Part shown: piece after piece, positions 1 through 7,866 of the stretch
How positions within the stretch are numbered: position 1 is the first letter of the stretch
Layout: each line of letters starts with the position of its first letter
Assembly: GCA_015068025.1 (NCBI GenBank)
Contig: SVLH01000002.1
Span: forward strand, 1 to 64,000
Direction of reading: 5' to 3'
DNA from: Oscillospiraceae bacterium
GTDB taxonomy: Bacteria > Bacillota > Clostridia > Oscillospirales > Oscillospiraceae
DNA length: 64,000 nt
Program-made: the position numbers and the translations under genes
Notes under the pieces: generated by a model
What the model was told of the DNA's origin: nothing
Seen by the model: the letters and a program-made list of their open reading frames with translations, nothing else
The model's database searches: none

Positions 1-1
1 C

Positions 2-97
2 GGTTTTGTGCAGAACGCTGTGATCTGCCTGCTCATCGGCGCTGTGCTGACCATCGCCGTCCTGTTCGGCATCAAGAAGGTAACTGTGAAGGCGTGA
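2..97 (+). CDS. C-terminal fragment of an unidentified membrane protein
   Basis: The window opens inside a gene. The readable 31 codons end in TGA at 95-97 and encode one hydrophobic segment (about 20 residues rich in Ile, Leu, Val and Ala) followed by a short basic tail, GIKKVTVKA. That is the usual end of a polytopic inner-membrane protein with a cytoplasmic C-terminus. The fragment is too short to name a family. The next gene is a biotin ligase, so a biotin transporter was considered, but nothing specific to BioY is visible. A strong hairpin terminator follows directly. Confidence 0.6.
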   Translation, partial: GFVQNAVICLLIGAVLTIAVLFGIKKVTVKA

Positions 98-110
98 TTT
101 TCCGCTTATC

Positions 111-150
111 AAAAACCGCCCGATTCGTGAGAGTCGGGCGGTTTACTTTT
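111..150 (+). terminator. Rho-independent terminator of the upstream membrane-protein gene
   Basis: A near-perfect 11-bp stem (AAACCGCCCGA pairing with TCGGGCGGTTT) with an 8-nt loop is followed by a T-rich run, ACTTTTT. It lies 14 bases after the stop codon of the truncated first gene and separates it from the biotin ligase. Confidence 0.85.
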
Positions 151-170
151 TGCCACGAAAGTGCTATGGT
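142..170 (+). promoter_or_regulatory. Weak candidate sigma-A promoter for birA and the chromate transporter genes
   Basis: TTTACT (142-147) and TATGGT (165-170) are separated by 17 bases and place a start site about 35 bases before the GTG start of birA. The -35 overlaps the tail of the preceding terminator. Both hexamers deviate from consensus, so this is a tentative call. Confidence 0.35.
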
Positions 171-211
171 AACAGAAGGAAGAAACACTGCGACAAAAGG
201 GAGGCGGGGCT

Positions 212-1012
212 GTGGAACAGGAGATCCGACAATATCTGCAAAGAACGGAAACTGTGGGCAGCGCCATCCTGTATTTTGATACCATCGATTCCACCAACAC
301 CTGCCTGAAAGAACAGGCGCTCCGCGGTGCGGCAGACGGCACGGTAGTCATTGCGGGACACCAGACGGCAGGGCGGGGGCGGATGACGCGCTCTTTTGAA
401 TCTCCGGAAGGGAAGGGGCTCTATTTGTCCGTCCTGCTGCGGCCGAAGCTGCCGTCGGAGCGACTTCTTCCCCTGACGGCCATGGCTGCCGTCGCAGCGT
501 GCGACGCGGTGGAGCGCGTGTGCGGCGCGCGACCGGGTGTGAAGTGGCCCAACGATCTGGTACTGGGCGGGAAGAAGCTTTGCGGCATCCTGACGGAACT
601 GGTCATGGATGGGACGCAGCCCTGCGTGGTGCTTGGTGTTGGAGTCAATGTTTCCCAACAGCCGGCGGATTTTTCACCGGAGGTGGCGGACATGGCCACA
701 TCGCTTGCCGTGCAGCTGGGGAGAGCCGTGTCCCGGGCGGAGTTAGCCGCTGCGTTGATCGAGGCGCTGGATCGGCTCTATACTGCGTTAAAGGCCAATG
801 ATTTGCTGCCGTGGCTGACGGCCTACCGGCGGGATTGTGTGAATCTGGGAAAACCGGTGCAGCTCATCGCACCGGACGGAACACGGGAAGCAGCCACAGC
901 ATTGGATGTGGATAAGGCGTTCGGCCTGACCGTACAGACGGCGGAGGGAACGGGCAAAACCGTGCGTGCGGGAGAGGTTTCCGTGCGCGGTTTGTACGGA
1001 TATATCGAGTGA
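212..1012 (+). CDS. birA: Biotin--[acetyl-CoA-carboxylase] ligase, monofunctional
   Basis: A 266-residue enzyme that makes biotinyl-AMP and transfers biotin to a lysine of carboxylase or decarboxylase carrier domains in the cytoplasm. The adenylate/biotin-binding loop GRGRMTR is at about residues 54-60, and the KWPNDL motif with downstream GGKKLCGIL supplies the ligase active site. The C-terminal small domain follows. No N-terminal helix-turn-helix precedes the catalytic domain, so this is the short, non-regulatory form and probably not a biotin repressor. The start is GTG, preceded by AAAGGGAGG at 7-base spacing. The stop lies just ahead of the chromate transporter pair, suggesting read-through transcription without an obvious functional link. 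Confidence 0.93.
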   Translation: MEQEIRQYLQRTETVGSAILYFDTIDSTNTCLKEQALRGAADGTVVIAGHQTAGRGRMTRSFESPEGKGLYLSVLLRPKLPSERLLPLTAMAAVAACDAVERVCGARPGVKWPNDLVLGGKKLCGILTELVMDGTQPCVVLGVGVNVSQQPADFSPEVADMATSLAVQLGRAVSRAELAAALIEALDRLYTALKANDLLPWLTAYRRDCVNLGKPVQLIAPDGTREAATALDVDKAFGLTVQTAEGTGKTVRAGEVSVRGLYGYIE

Positions 1013-1023
1013 GGAAGTGCGAC

Positions 1024-1566
1024 ATGAAAGAACTTTGGGATCTTTACATTACATATGCGAAAATCGGTATTATGACTTTTGGCGGGGGCATGACCATGCT
1101 GCCTATTTTGCAGCGTGAAGTGGTGGAACGCAAGCACTGGGTCACGGAGGAAGAGTTGATGGATTATTACGCCATCGGTCAGTGTACCCCGGGCATTATT
1201 GCAGTCAACACCGCCACCTTTATCGGGCAGAAGCGCAAAGGGATCCTTGGCGGCATTCTGGCGACTTTCGGCGTAGTCACGCCCTCTCTGCTCATCATCA
1301 CGCTGCTGGCGGGTATCATTCAGGAGTTTTCCCACCTCCCGGCGGTGAAGAACGCCTTTGCCGGCATTCAGGTCTGTATCTGCGTACTGATTTTCAACGC
1401 CGTAAAAAAACTGCTGAAAAAAGCGGTGATCGATAAGCGCACCGCAGGCATCTTTGCGCTGGTACTGCTGGGTGGTGTGTTTTTGAATGTGTCGCCGGTG
1501 TGGTTCGTGATGGCGGCGGCGCTGGCGGGCATTGCCCTGAAAGGACTGGAGGTGCGCGGGAAATGA
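1024..1566 (+). CDS. Chromate/anion transporter, first half (ChrA family, short type)
   Basis: A 180-residue integral membrane protein, one half of a two-gene CHR-family transporter. These proteins are proposed to export chromate or a related anion. The family signature GGGMTMLPIL sits near residues 21-30, followed by the second signature TPGIIAVNTATFIG. The C-terminal half is a series of hydrophobic helices. I chose ATG 1024 because GAGGAAG precedes it at good spacing; an in-frame GTG at 1009 overlaps the birA stop and lacks a site. The end overlaps the next gene by 4 bases (ATGA), the normal arrangement for a co-translated short-CHR pair. The true substrate is not shown by the sequence. Confidence 0.88.
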   Translation: MKELWDLYITYAKIGIMTFGGGMTMLPILQREVVERKHWVTEEELMDYYAIGQCTPGIIAVNTATFIGQKRKGILGGILATFGVVTPSLLIITLLAGIIQEFSHLPAVKNAFAGIQVCICVLIFNAVKKLLKKAVIDKRTAGIFALVLLGGVFLNVSPVWFVMAAALAGIALKGLEVRGK

Positions 1567-2162
1567 TGTATCTGCAGCTGTTCTGGGAGTTCTTTAAGAC
1601 CGGCCTCTTCGCGGTGGGCGGCGGTATGGCCACCATCCCCTTCCTGAAAAATATCGGTGAGGCCAACGGCTGGTACACCTATGCGGATCTGATGAACATG
1701 ATGGCGGTCTCCGAGTCCACCCCCGGCCCTATCGGCATCAACATGGCTACCTATGTGGGGTTCACGGTGGGCGGTGTGCCCGGCGCGCTGATCGCAACCC
1801 TGGGTGAGGTGACACCGTCCATCATCGTGATCCTCTGCATTGCAGCGGTGCTGAAGAACTTTCGCGATAACCGATATGTTGACCGCGCCTTTTACGGTTT
1901 GCGTCCGGCTTCTACGGGACTGATCGCCGCTGCCTTTGTCGGCGTGGCGCTGGAAGTGTTGACCGGCGTGGAAGTCACCACCGTGGGTATTGTGAACTTC
2001 CTTTGGGTACAGGGCTGCCTGATCAACTGGAAGGCCGTTGCCCTTGCGGCGGTGCTGCTGGTGCTGACCAACTGCGTGAAGCGGATGAAAAACTGGCACC
2101 CCATCGTGTTTATTGCGCTGTCCGCTGTGGTTGGCGTTGTCTTTGGCTTTGCGGGGGTTTGA
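1563..2162 (+). CDS. Chromate/anion transporter, second half (ChrA family, short type)
   Basis: A 199-residue partner of the preceding gene, starting within its stop codon (ATGA overlap). The N-terminal family motif reads AVGGGMATIPFL, followed by ESTPGPIGINMATYVG. In long ChrA proteins these two homologous halves are fused head to tail; here they are separate and probably assemble as a heterodimer in the membrane. The C-terminal helices are rich in Val, Leu and Ala. Two adjacent ATG codons (1563, 1566) are possible; the first is used because it gives the overlap. The gene ends about 45 bases before a strong promoter for the next gene. Confidence 0.88.
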   Translation: MMYLQLFWEFFKTGLFAVGGGMATIPFLKNIGEANGWYTYADLMNMMAVSESTPGPIGINMATYVGFTVGGVPGALIATLGEVTPSIIVILCIAAVLKNFRDNRYVDRAFYGLRPASTGLIAAAFVGVALEVLTGVEVTTVGIVNFLWVQGCLINWKAVALAAVLLVLTNCVKRMKNWHPIVFIALSAVVGVVFGFAGV

Positions 2163-2206
2163 CTGACAGGATTTGGCAGGTTTCACGGAAAAACGACAGG
2201 GAACTC

Positions 2207-2235
2207 TTGACGGGTATGTAAAAAACAGATATTAT
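2207..2235 (+). promoter_or_regulatory. Sigma-A promoter for the zinc-ribbon/Ig-like protein
   Basis: TTGACG (2207-2212) and TATTAT (2230-2235) with the ideal 17-base spacer, 30 bases before the start codon at 2266. This is one of the best promoter matches in the window and makes the gene independent of the chromate pair. Confidence 0.75.
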
Positions 2236-2265
2236 GTAAATAAGAAAAATACCGGAGGGTGTGCC

Positions 2266-3198
2266 ATGGCCATGAAAAACTGCCCCGTTTGCGGGGAGAA
2301 TTATTCGGACACATATCGTGAATGTCCTTTCTGTGAGGAGGATAAGATGATGCGAAAAAGAAAAGGTCGCGGCCACGGAAGCAGGTCCAGAGGGTACAGT
2401 ATGGTGACCCCGACACTGGTGGTGCTGATCCTGATCATGGGCGGCCTGCTGACCTATCTGCTCTACGGTGACAAGATCGCGGAAAAGCTCGGAAAGGGTG
2501 ACGAACAGACCGACGTTCCCGGCATCGAGCAGGAGCAGGGATCGGAGCAGCAGGGAACGCCCATCCAGCCCATTGATCCCGAGGCGCCCGAGGTGACCAT
2601 GCCCGAGGATCCGGATCCTGTCACGCCTCCTGAGGAGCAGACACCTGATGTTTCTGCATACGACTCGGCTGCGAAGCTGCCGGATGGGCTGGTTCTGGCC
2701 AATGCCGGCGCAGAGAATGACTTCACGCTGAAGGGCGCAGGCACCGCCTGGTCGCTGAAGGTGAGCGGCGGCTCCGGGAACTACACCTGGATCAGCAAGG
2801 ATCCCAAGATCGCCACTGTAGACAACAACGGCAAGGTTCTTACTGTTTCCGACGGTCATACCACGATCCTGGTGACCGACGGCAGCAAGAAGGCCACCTG
2901 TATCGTCCGAGTGAGTGGCGCGGGCAAGGCTCCTTCCGGCGGCGGTGAGACCACCACGCCCACGACTCCTGCCGAGAACCACGAGCTGAACCGCACGGAC
3001 TTCACCATCAAGAAGGGCGAGACCTTCCGCCTGCGGGTCAGCGGTCTGACCACCGGTCTGACCTGGACCATTGACAAGACCAGCGTTGCCACCATTTCTG
3101 ATAACGGCACCGTTACCGGTGTGGGTAAGGGTCAGGCTAAGGTCACCGTCACCTGGGACGGCGGCACGGCCACCTGTATCGTCCGCTGCACCGGATAA
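2266..3198 (+). CDS. Membrane-anchored protein with N-terminal zinc ribbon and Ig-like (Big_2) repeats
   Basis: A 310-residue protein of unknown role. Residues 1-22 form a cytoplasmic zinc ribbon with two CPxC knuckles (CPVC and CPFC, 15 residues between the pairs). A basic stretch and a single membrane helix (about 47-68) follow, so most of the protein is extracellular. Outside come an acidic, proline-rich linker (about 75-130) and two bacterial Ig-like domains with the Big_2 pattern of alternating Ser, Lys and 'ATVDNNGKV' or 'ATISDNGTV' strands. Such domains are common in surface adhesins and wall proteins. ATG 2266 is chosen for its GGAGG site at 7 bases. It is flanked by its own promoter and terminator. 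Function is inferred only from architecture. Confidence 0.8.
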   Translation: MAMKNCPVCGENYSDTYRECPFCEEDKMMRKRKGRGHGSRSRGYSMVTPTLVVLILIMGGLLTYLLYGDKIAEKLGKGDEQTDVPGIEQEQGSEQQGTPIQPIDPEAPEVTMPEDPDPVTPPEEQTPDVSAYDSAAKLPDGLVLANAGAENDFTLKGAGTAWSLKVSGGSGNYTWISKDPKIATVDNNGKVLTVSDGHTTILVTDGSKKATCIVRVSGAGKAPSGGGETTTPTTPAENHELNRTDFTIKKGETFRLRVSGLTTGLTWTIDKTSVATISDNGTVTGVGKGQAKVTVTWDGGTATCIVRCTG

Positions 3199-3210
3199 AC
3201 TGCATAAAAC

Positions 3211-3243
3211 ATCCCCGAATGCTGCGGCATTCGGGGATATTTC
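3211..3243 (+). terminator. Rho-independent terminator after the Ig-like protein
   Basis: A 12-bp perfect stem (ATCCCCGAATGC / GCATTCGGGGAT) with a TGCG loop, followed by ATTTCATT, 12 bases after the stop codon. Confidence 0.8.
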
Positions 3244-3309
3244 ATTGCGCGCAGGCAAGATTTATGATAAACTACACACTTGAACAAATCTCCGGAAAGG
3301 AGTATGGAT

Positions 3310-5061
3310 ATGACAAGCAAAGACTTCCGGGAGCGGTCTGCTCTGCAGATCTTTCTCTCGTATTTTAAGCCCCACAGAAAGCTGTTTTTCATAGACATGG
3401 CCTGTGCGCTGCTGATTTCGGTTATTGATCTGGCCTTTCCCTATGTGTCCAGATGGTGTATGCATGAGCTGCTGCCCCAAAGTGCCTATCAGACCTTTTT
3501 CGCGGTGATGGCAGTGGTGTTTGCGGCCTTTGCGCTGCGTGCCGTGCTGAACTATGTGATCTGCTATTGGGGGCATACCTTTGGTATTCTGGTGGAGGCG
3601 GACATTCGGCGGGATCTGTTCCGCCACATGCAGGAATTGAGCTTCGATTACTATGACCGCAACCGGACGGGTCAGCTGATGAGCCGGCTCACCTCCGACC
3701 TGTTTGACATTACGGAACTGGCGCACCACGGCCCGGAGGATATCTTCATCTCCGGTGTGACCATCGTGGGTGCGCTGGCGGTCATGTTCTCCATCCAATG
3801 GCGGCTGGCGCTGGTGATTGCCGTGATTTTGCCGGTGTTTTTGGTGGTGGTTTGGAGCTGCCGCAAGTCCATGCGGGAGGCCTCTGCGAAAGTCAAGCAG
3901 CGCACCGCCGTTATCAACGCGGACATCGAATCCGCGCTTTCCGGCATCCGAACGGCAAAGGCCTTTGCCAACGAAGGCACGGAACTGAAGAAATTCCGTG
4001 CGTCCAACGATAGTTTTAAGACCTCCAAACGGCAGTTTCATCAGGCTATGGGCCGGTTCAACGCGGTCATGGAATTTTTCCTGTGCATTCTGTCTGTGGC
4101 GGTGATCGCCGCCGGCGGCTTTTTCATTATGAAGGGGCAGATGAATACCGTAGACCTCATCACCTTCAGCCTGTATATCACCACCTTTGTCAATCCCGTC
4201 CGTAAGCTCTCTGTCTTTGCAGAACTGTTTGCCAAGGGAACAGCAGGTCTGGGACGGTTCATCGAACTGATGCGCGAAGAACCTGCCTTGCAGGATGCGC
4301 CGGATGCAAAGGTGCTTTCCCGGGTGGAGGGGCGGATCGATGTGGATCATGTCAGCTTCGCCTATCGTGACGATCTGGCGGTGCTGCACGATGTGGATCT
4401 GCACATCAAGGCAGGGGAGACCATCGCGGTGGTCGGCCCCTCCGGCGGCGGAAAATCCACGCTGTGCCAGCTGATCCCCCGGTTCTACGATGTGACCGAC
4501 GGTGCCATCCGACTGGATGGCGAGGACGTCCGCCAGGTGACCCAGGAATCCCTGCGGCAAAATGTGGGTGTGGTGCAGCAGGAGGTGTTCCTCTTTGCGG
4601 CCAGTATTCTGGAAAACATCCGCTACGGACGCCCCACGGCAACGGAGGAAGAGGTAGCGCAGGCGGCGAAACTGGCGGAGATCTATGATGACATCATCGC
4701 CATGCCGGATGGATTCAACACCTATGTGGGAGAGCGTGGTACGCTGCTCTCCGGCGGACAGAAGCAGCGGATCTCCATCGCCCGCATCTTCCTGAAAGAT
4801 CCGCCCGTGCTGATTCTGGATGAGGCGACCTCCGCGCTGGACAGCGTGACGGAGGCGCGGCTGCAGGAGACTTTTGAACGGCTTTCCGAGGGGCGAACCA
4901 CCGTCATCATTGCCCATCGGCTTTCCACCGTCCGCAACGCAGACCGCATCGCGGTGATCGAGGACGGACGGATCCGGGAACTGGGCAGCCACGAGGAACT
5001 GATGGAGAAAAACGGCGCCTATGCCGCGCTGGTGCGGACACAGGAGCTGCGCCATGGATAA
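3310..5061 (+). CDS. ABC transporter, fused permease and ATPase (exporter type)
   Basis: A 583-residue half-transporter of the exporter (MdlB/MsbA-like) class: six membrane helices in roughly residues 25-300, then a nucleotide-binding domain. Walker A GPSGGGKST is at about 376-384, the signature LSGGQKQR at about 480-487, Walker B LILDEA at about 500, and the switch His in IAHRLST. It probably works as a homodimer exporting an unknown lipid, peptide or drug. ATG 3310 is preferred because AAAGGAG lies 7 bases upstream; the in-frame ATG 3304 is too close and TTG 3280 has no site. Its end overlaps ylmH by 8 bases, so translation of the two is coupled. Confidence 0.92.
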   Translation: MTSKDFRERSALQIFLSYFKPHRKLFFIDMACALLISVIDLAFPYVSRWCMHELLPQSAYQTFFAVMAVVFAAFALRAVLNYVICYWGHTFGILVEADIRRDLFRHMQELSFDYYDRNRTGQLMSRLTSDLFDITELAHHGPEDIFISGVTIVGALAVMFSIQWRLALVIAVILPVFLVVVWSCRKSMREASAKVKQRTAVINADIESALSGIRTAKAFANEGTELKKFRASNDSFKTSKRQFHQAMGRFNAVMEFFLCILSVAVIAAGGFFIMKGQMNTVDLITFSLYITTFVNPVRKLSVFAELFAKGTAGLGRFIELMREEPALQDAPDAKVLSRVEGRIDVDHVSFAYRDDLAVLHDVDLHIKAGETIAVVGPSGGGKSTLCQLIPRFYDVTDGAIRLDGEDVRQVTQESLRQNVGVVQQEVFLFAASILENIRYGRPTATEEEVAQAAKLAEIYDDIIAMPDGFNTYVGERGTLLSGGQKQRISIARIFLKDPPVLILDEATSALDSVTEARLQETFERLSEGRTTVIIAHRLSTVRNADRIAVIEDGRIRELGSHEELMEKNGAYAALVRTQELRHG

Positions 5062-5851
5062 GTCAAAACTGCTGGATCGGGTCGGCGCGCTTGGGGACGA
5101 CCGCCTTGTGCTGGCCAAAATACTGGATCGCGCGGAGCAGGCGGAGGGCCGAAACATTCCCGCTGCTACGGATTTCCTCAGCCCCCAGCAGCAGGCAGCA
5201 GCGCTTGAACTGCTGCGTCTGGCAGGGATCGGAGAGAGCCGCTATGTGTGCTTCGGCGGGTATGACGGCGCCGAGCGGAAGCTGATTTTGTTCCTGCCGG
5301 ACTGGCTGGAGGCGGAGGACGCCGCGGAGCAAAGCCCCATCCGCTGCCTGCGCGCTGTGTTTCGCGAGGAAGATGTCCTGTCCCACCGGGATTTCCTCGG
5401 CAGCCTGATGGGATTGGGCATCGTGCGGGAAAAGGTGGGCGACATTCTGGTGAGCACTGGCAGCGCCGATATCGTGGTGCTGGACTCTGTGGCGGAGTTT
5501 CTGCGGCAAAGCTGGGATGGTGCCGGACGAGTGAAGCTGTCCGTCAAAGAGATTGAACCGGCACACCTGCACATCCCGGAGGTCAAGTGCCGGGAGATGC
5601 GGGACACGGTGTCGTCTTTGCGGCTGGATGCGCTGGTTTCCACAGGCTTTCAAATGGCGCGGGGGAAGGCGGCGGATCTGATCGCTGCCGGCCGCGTGCA
5701 GCTGAACTGGAGAGAATGCACCAAACCGGATAAAATGATGGCGGCGGGAGACACTGTTTCCGCTCGCGGCTTTGGAAAGTTTGAACTGACGGAAGTGGGC
5801 AGCATTACGCGTAAGGGCCGCATATCCGTTGTGCTGAAACGATACATTTGA
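5054..5851 (+). CDS. ylmH: YlmH-type S4-domain RNA-binding protein
   Basis: A 265-residue cytoplasmic RNA-binding protein. The C-terminal S4 domain (about residues 185-245) carries the typical pattern RLDALVSTGFQMARGKAADL, followed by GRVQLNW and the strand VSARGFGKF. The N-terminal region is the YlmH-specific domain. The family is usually encoded next to the division/wall gene cluster (ylmF-ylmG-ylmH-divIVA); recent work on Bacillus YlmH points to a role in rescuing stalled 50S peptidyl-tRNA complexes, related to RqcP. Here it sits in a different context, starting inside the ABC transporter gene. The start ATG follows GAGCTGCGCC, a weak site, consistent with translational coupling. Confidence 0.88.
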   Translation: MDKSKLLDRVGALGDDRLVLAKILDRAEQAEGRNIPAATDFLSPQQQAAALELLRLAGIGESRYVCFGGYDGAERKLILFLPDWLEAEDAAEQSPIRCLRAVFREEDVLSHRDFLGSLMGLGIVREKVGDILVSTGSADIVVLDSVAEFLRQSWDGAGRVKLSVKEIEPAHLHIPEVKCREMRDTVSSLRLDALVSTGFQMARGKAADLIAAGRVQLNWRECTKPDKMMAAGDTVSARGFGKFELTEVGSITRKGRISVVLKRYI

Positions 5852-5862
5852 GGTGAGTGACG

Positions 5863-6078
5863 ATGCTGGAATATGAGTTCGAGACCATCGGCTGTGACAT
5901 CTCCGGATACAGCCTGTTTGGAGGCGTCGGTTTGGAGACCTGCGCGCATCAGGACTGCATTCGCCGGCGGGCTGCCGAAGGATGGCGTTTTGTCGGTTAT
6001 ATTCCCCGCAGTCAGAGGGCCGGTGGCTTTATCGAAACCATTGACTTGGTGTTCGAGCGGGAAGCATTGGACAGGTAA
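5863..6078 (+). CDS. Small DUF4177-like protein
   Basis: A 71-residue protein reading MLEYEFETIGC at the N-terminus and GWRFVGYIPRSQ in the middle. This matches the short DUF4177 pattern (a YEF strand, later 'NxxGxEGWELV'-like, then a final LVFERE strand). The family has no assigned function. AGGTGAG precedes ATG 5863; GTG 5857 is an alternative. It sits 12 bases after ylmH and 13 before a DUF896 gene, so it is part of the same plus-strand transcription unit. Confidence 0.65.
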   Translation: MLEYEFETIGCDISGYSLFGGVGLETCAHQDCIRRRAAEGWRFVGYIPRSQRAGGFIETIDLVFEREALDR

Positions 6079-6091
6079 CAGGAGGAAAAGC

Positions 6092-6298
6092 ATGGAACAG
6101 AAGAAAATCGACCGCATCAATGAACTGGCGAGAAAAGCCAAGGCAGAAGGCCTGACTGAGGCGGAGACCGCCGAGCGCGCCGCGCTGCGCCGGGAATATA
6201 TTGACTCGGTGGTGGGCAACCTGCAAGGGCATCTGGATAACGTCTATTTTGTGGACGAAGCAGGCAATCAGGAGAAGCTGAAGAAAAAGGGTGAGTGA
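6092..6298 (+). CDS. DUF896 (YnzC) family small protein
   Basis: A 68-residue helical protein. The sequence RINELARKAKAEGLTEAE followed by ERAALRREYIDSV and NVYFVDEAG is diagnostic of the DUF896/YnzC family, short two-helix proteins with no established function; some homologues lie in SOS-controlled operons. AGGAGG precedes the ATG by 7 bases. The stop overlaps the region of the pepD start, so expression is coupled to the peptidase. Confidence 0.85.
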   Translation: MEQKKIDRINELARKAKAEGLTEAETAERAALRREYIDSVVGNLQGHLDNVYFVDEAGNQEKLKKKGE

Positions 6299-6300
6299 GC

Positions 6301-7743
6301 ATGGCGCTGGAGCATCTGGAGCCCAGAGGGGTCTTTCGCATTTTTGAGGAATTATGCGGGATTCCACACGGTTCCCGTAATACAAAAGCTGTAAGTGACT
6401 GGTGTGTAAGATTTGCAAAGGAAAGAGGCTTTACATGTTATCAGGACGCTGCGGACAATGTTATCATCATTGCAGAGGCCTCTGTGGGCTATGAAAATGC
6501 TTCTGCGGTGATTTTGCAGGGGCATCTGGACATGGTTTGCGAGAAAAACGGCGACTGTGCGAAGGACATGGAGCGCGAGGGACTGGATCTGGCGGCAGAG
6601 GGTGACTTCGTGTTTGCCAAGGGTACGACACTGGGTGGCGATGACGGCATTGCCGTGGCCATGGCTCTGGCGATCCTGGATGATCCCACCATTCCCCGCC
6701 CCCATCTGGAAGTGGTGCTGACCAGTGATGAGGAAATCGGCATGCTGGGTGCCGCAGCGCTGGATGTATCCCCTCTGCGGGGACGGCAGCTGCTGAACAT
6801 CGACTCGGAAGAGGAGGGGGTATTTACCGTCAGCTGCGCCGGCGGAAGCCTGACTCGCTGCGATCTGCCCCTCACGAGAGCGGCCTTTTCCGGCACGGCG
6901 CTGCGTATCCGCGTGGCGGGACTGGCGGGCGGACATTCCGGCGTGGAGATCCACAAAGGTCGTGCCAATGCTGACATTTTGCTGGGACGGCTCTTGCGGG
7001 CCATGGAGGAAAAGACGCAGCTGCGGCTGGTTTCCGCGGCAGGCGGGCTGAAAGACAATGCCATTCCCGTGGAAGCGGAGGCGGTGGTACTGGCGGCAAA
7101 TACTGCGATGGCAAAGGCGGCGGCGCTTGCCCTTGGGACGGCGCTGCAAAGCGAATACCGCGTGACCGACCCGGGTTTGACGGTGTCTGTAGCGGAAGCG
7201 GACACGGCTGCAGAGCTGCCCATGGATGAGGCATCCACGGAGCGCGCCATCTGCTTTATGACTTGCGCCCCCAACGGCGTGCAGGCCATGAGTGCAGACA
7301 TTCCTGGACTGGTGCAGACTTCTCTGAATCTGGGTATCCTCCGCACCACGGAAGATATGCTCACCGGCGTGTTCTGCGTGCGAAGCAGTGTGGAGAGCCA
7401 GAAGGAAATGCTCAACGATCGCCTGCGCTGCCTGACACGGCAGCTGGGCGGAACGGTGGATGTCAGTGGCGACTATCCCGCATGGGCATACCGCCCGGAC
7501 TCTCCGCTGCGTGAGCGAATGGTGGAGGTATTCCGCAGGCAGTATGGCTATGATCCGAAGATCGAGGCCATCCACGCCGGCGTGGAATGCGGTCTGTTCT
7601 GCGGAAAGATCCCCGGACTGGACTGCGTGTCCATCGGCCCGGATCTGACGGAGATCCATACACCACGGGAGAAGATGAGCATCTCCTCCGTACAGCGGGT
7701 GTGGGCCTTTGTGCTGGAAGTGCTGAAGTGTTCCAACGAATAA
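6301..7743 (+). CDS. pepD: Aminoacyl-histidine dipeptidase (PepD, carnosinase type)
   Basis: A 480-residue cytosolic metallopeptidase of the M20 family that cleaves Xaa-His and other dipeptides. The first metal-binding motif is QGHLDMV (His75, Asp77). The bridging Asp lies in GGDDGIAVA, the catalytic Glu pair in TSDEEIGMLG, and the lid dimerisation domain carries GGHSGVEIHKGRANA. A late His in the C-terminal part (IHAGVECG) completes the site. Length fits the family. ATG 6301 follows AAGGGTGAG; GTG 6295 would overlap the previous gene. A terminator directly follows, ending this unit. Confidence 0.93.
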   Translation: MALEHLEPRGVFRIFEELCGIPHGSRNTKAVSDWCVRFAKERGFTCYQDAADNVIIIAEASVGYENASAVILQGHLDMVCEKNGDCAKDMEREGLDLAAEGDFVFAKGTTLGGDDGIAVAMALAILDDPTIPRPHLEVVLTSDEEIGMLGAAALDVSPLRGRQLLNIDSEEEGVFTVSCAGGSLTRCDLPLTRAAFSGTALRIRVAGLAGGHSGVEIHKGRANADILLGRLLRAMEEKTQLRLVSAAGGLKDNAIPVEAEAVVLAANTAMAKAAALALGTALQSEYRVTDPGLTVSVAEADTAAELPMDEASTERAICFMTCAPNGVQAMSADIPGLVQTSLNLGILRTTEDMLTGVFCVRSSVESQKEMLNDRLRCLTRQLGGTVDVSGDYPAWAYRPDSPLRERMVEVFRRQYGYDPKIEAIHAGVECGLFCGKIPGLDCVSIGPDLTEIHTPREKMSISSVQRVWAFVLEVLKCSNE

Positions 7744-7774
7744 AATGAAGCGGCGCAAGCCGCTTCATTTTTTA
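7744..7774 (+). terminator. Rho-independent terminator after pepD
   Basis: Stem AATGAAGCGGC / GCCGCTTCATT with loop GCAA, followed by TTTTTAT, beginning right at the pepD stop codon. Confidence 0.9.
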
Positions 7775-7797
7775 TATGCACTTGTTTTATACTGCAC

Positions 7798-7826
7798 TTG
7801 CATTTTGCCAAAATACATGGTATGAT
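7798..7826 (+). promoter_or_regulatory. Sigma-A promoter of the zinc-binding lipoprotein gene
   Basis: TTGCAT (7798-7803), 17-base spacer, TATGAT (7821-7826). The predicted start site near 7833 lies immediately before the Fur-family box. Confidence 0.75.
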
Positions 7827-7833
7827 GTCGACT

Positions 7834-7848
7834 TGAAAATCATTCTCA
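7834..7848 (+). promoter_or_regulatory. Fur/Zur-family operator at the transcription start
   Basis: The 15-mer TGAAAATCATTCTCA is a 7-1-7 inverted repeat matching 12 of 14 positions of the Fur-family core TGATAAT-N-ATTATCA. It lies about one base after the predicted start site, where a bound repressor would block initiation. The family fits a metal-uptake gene. Which regulator binds (Fur, Zur or another) cannot be told from one site. Confidence 0.65.
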
Positions 7849-7866
7849 AATTAGAGGAGACCCCCT

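Noticed and set aside
3280-3309. TTG 3280 as the start of the ABC transporter
   Set aside because: It has no ribosome site, while ATG 3310 has AAAGGAG at 7 bases.
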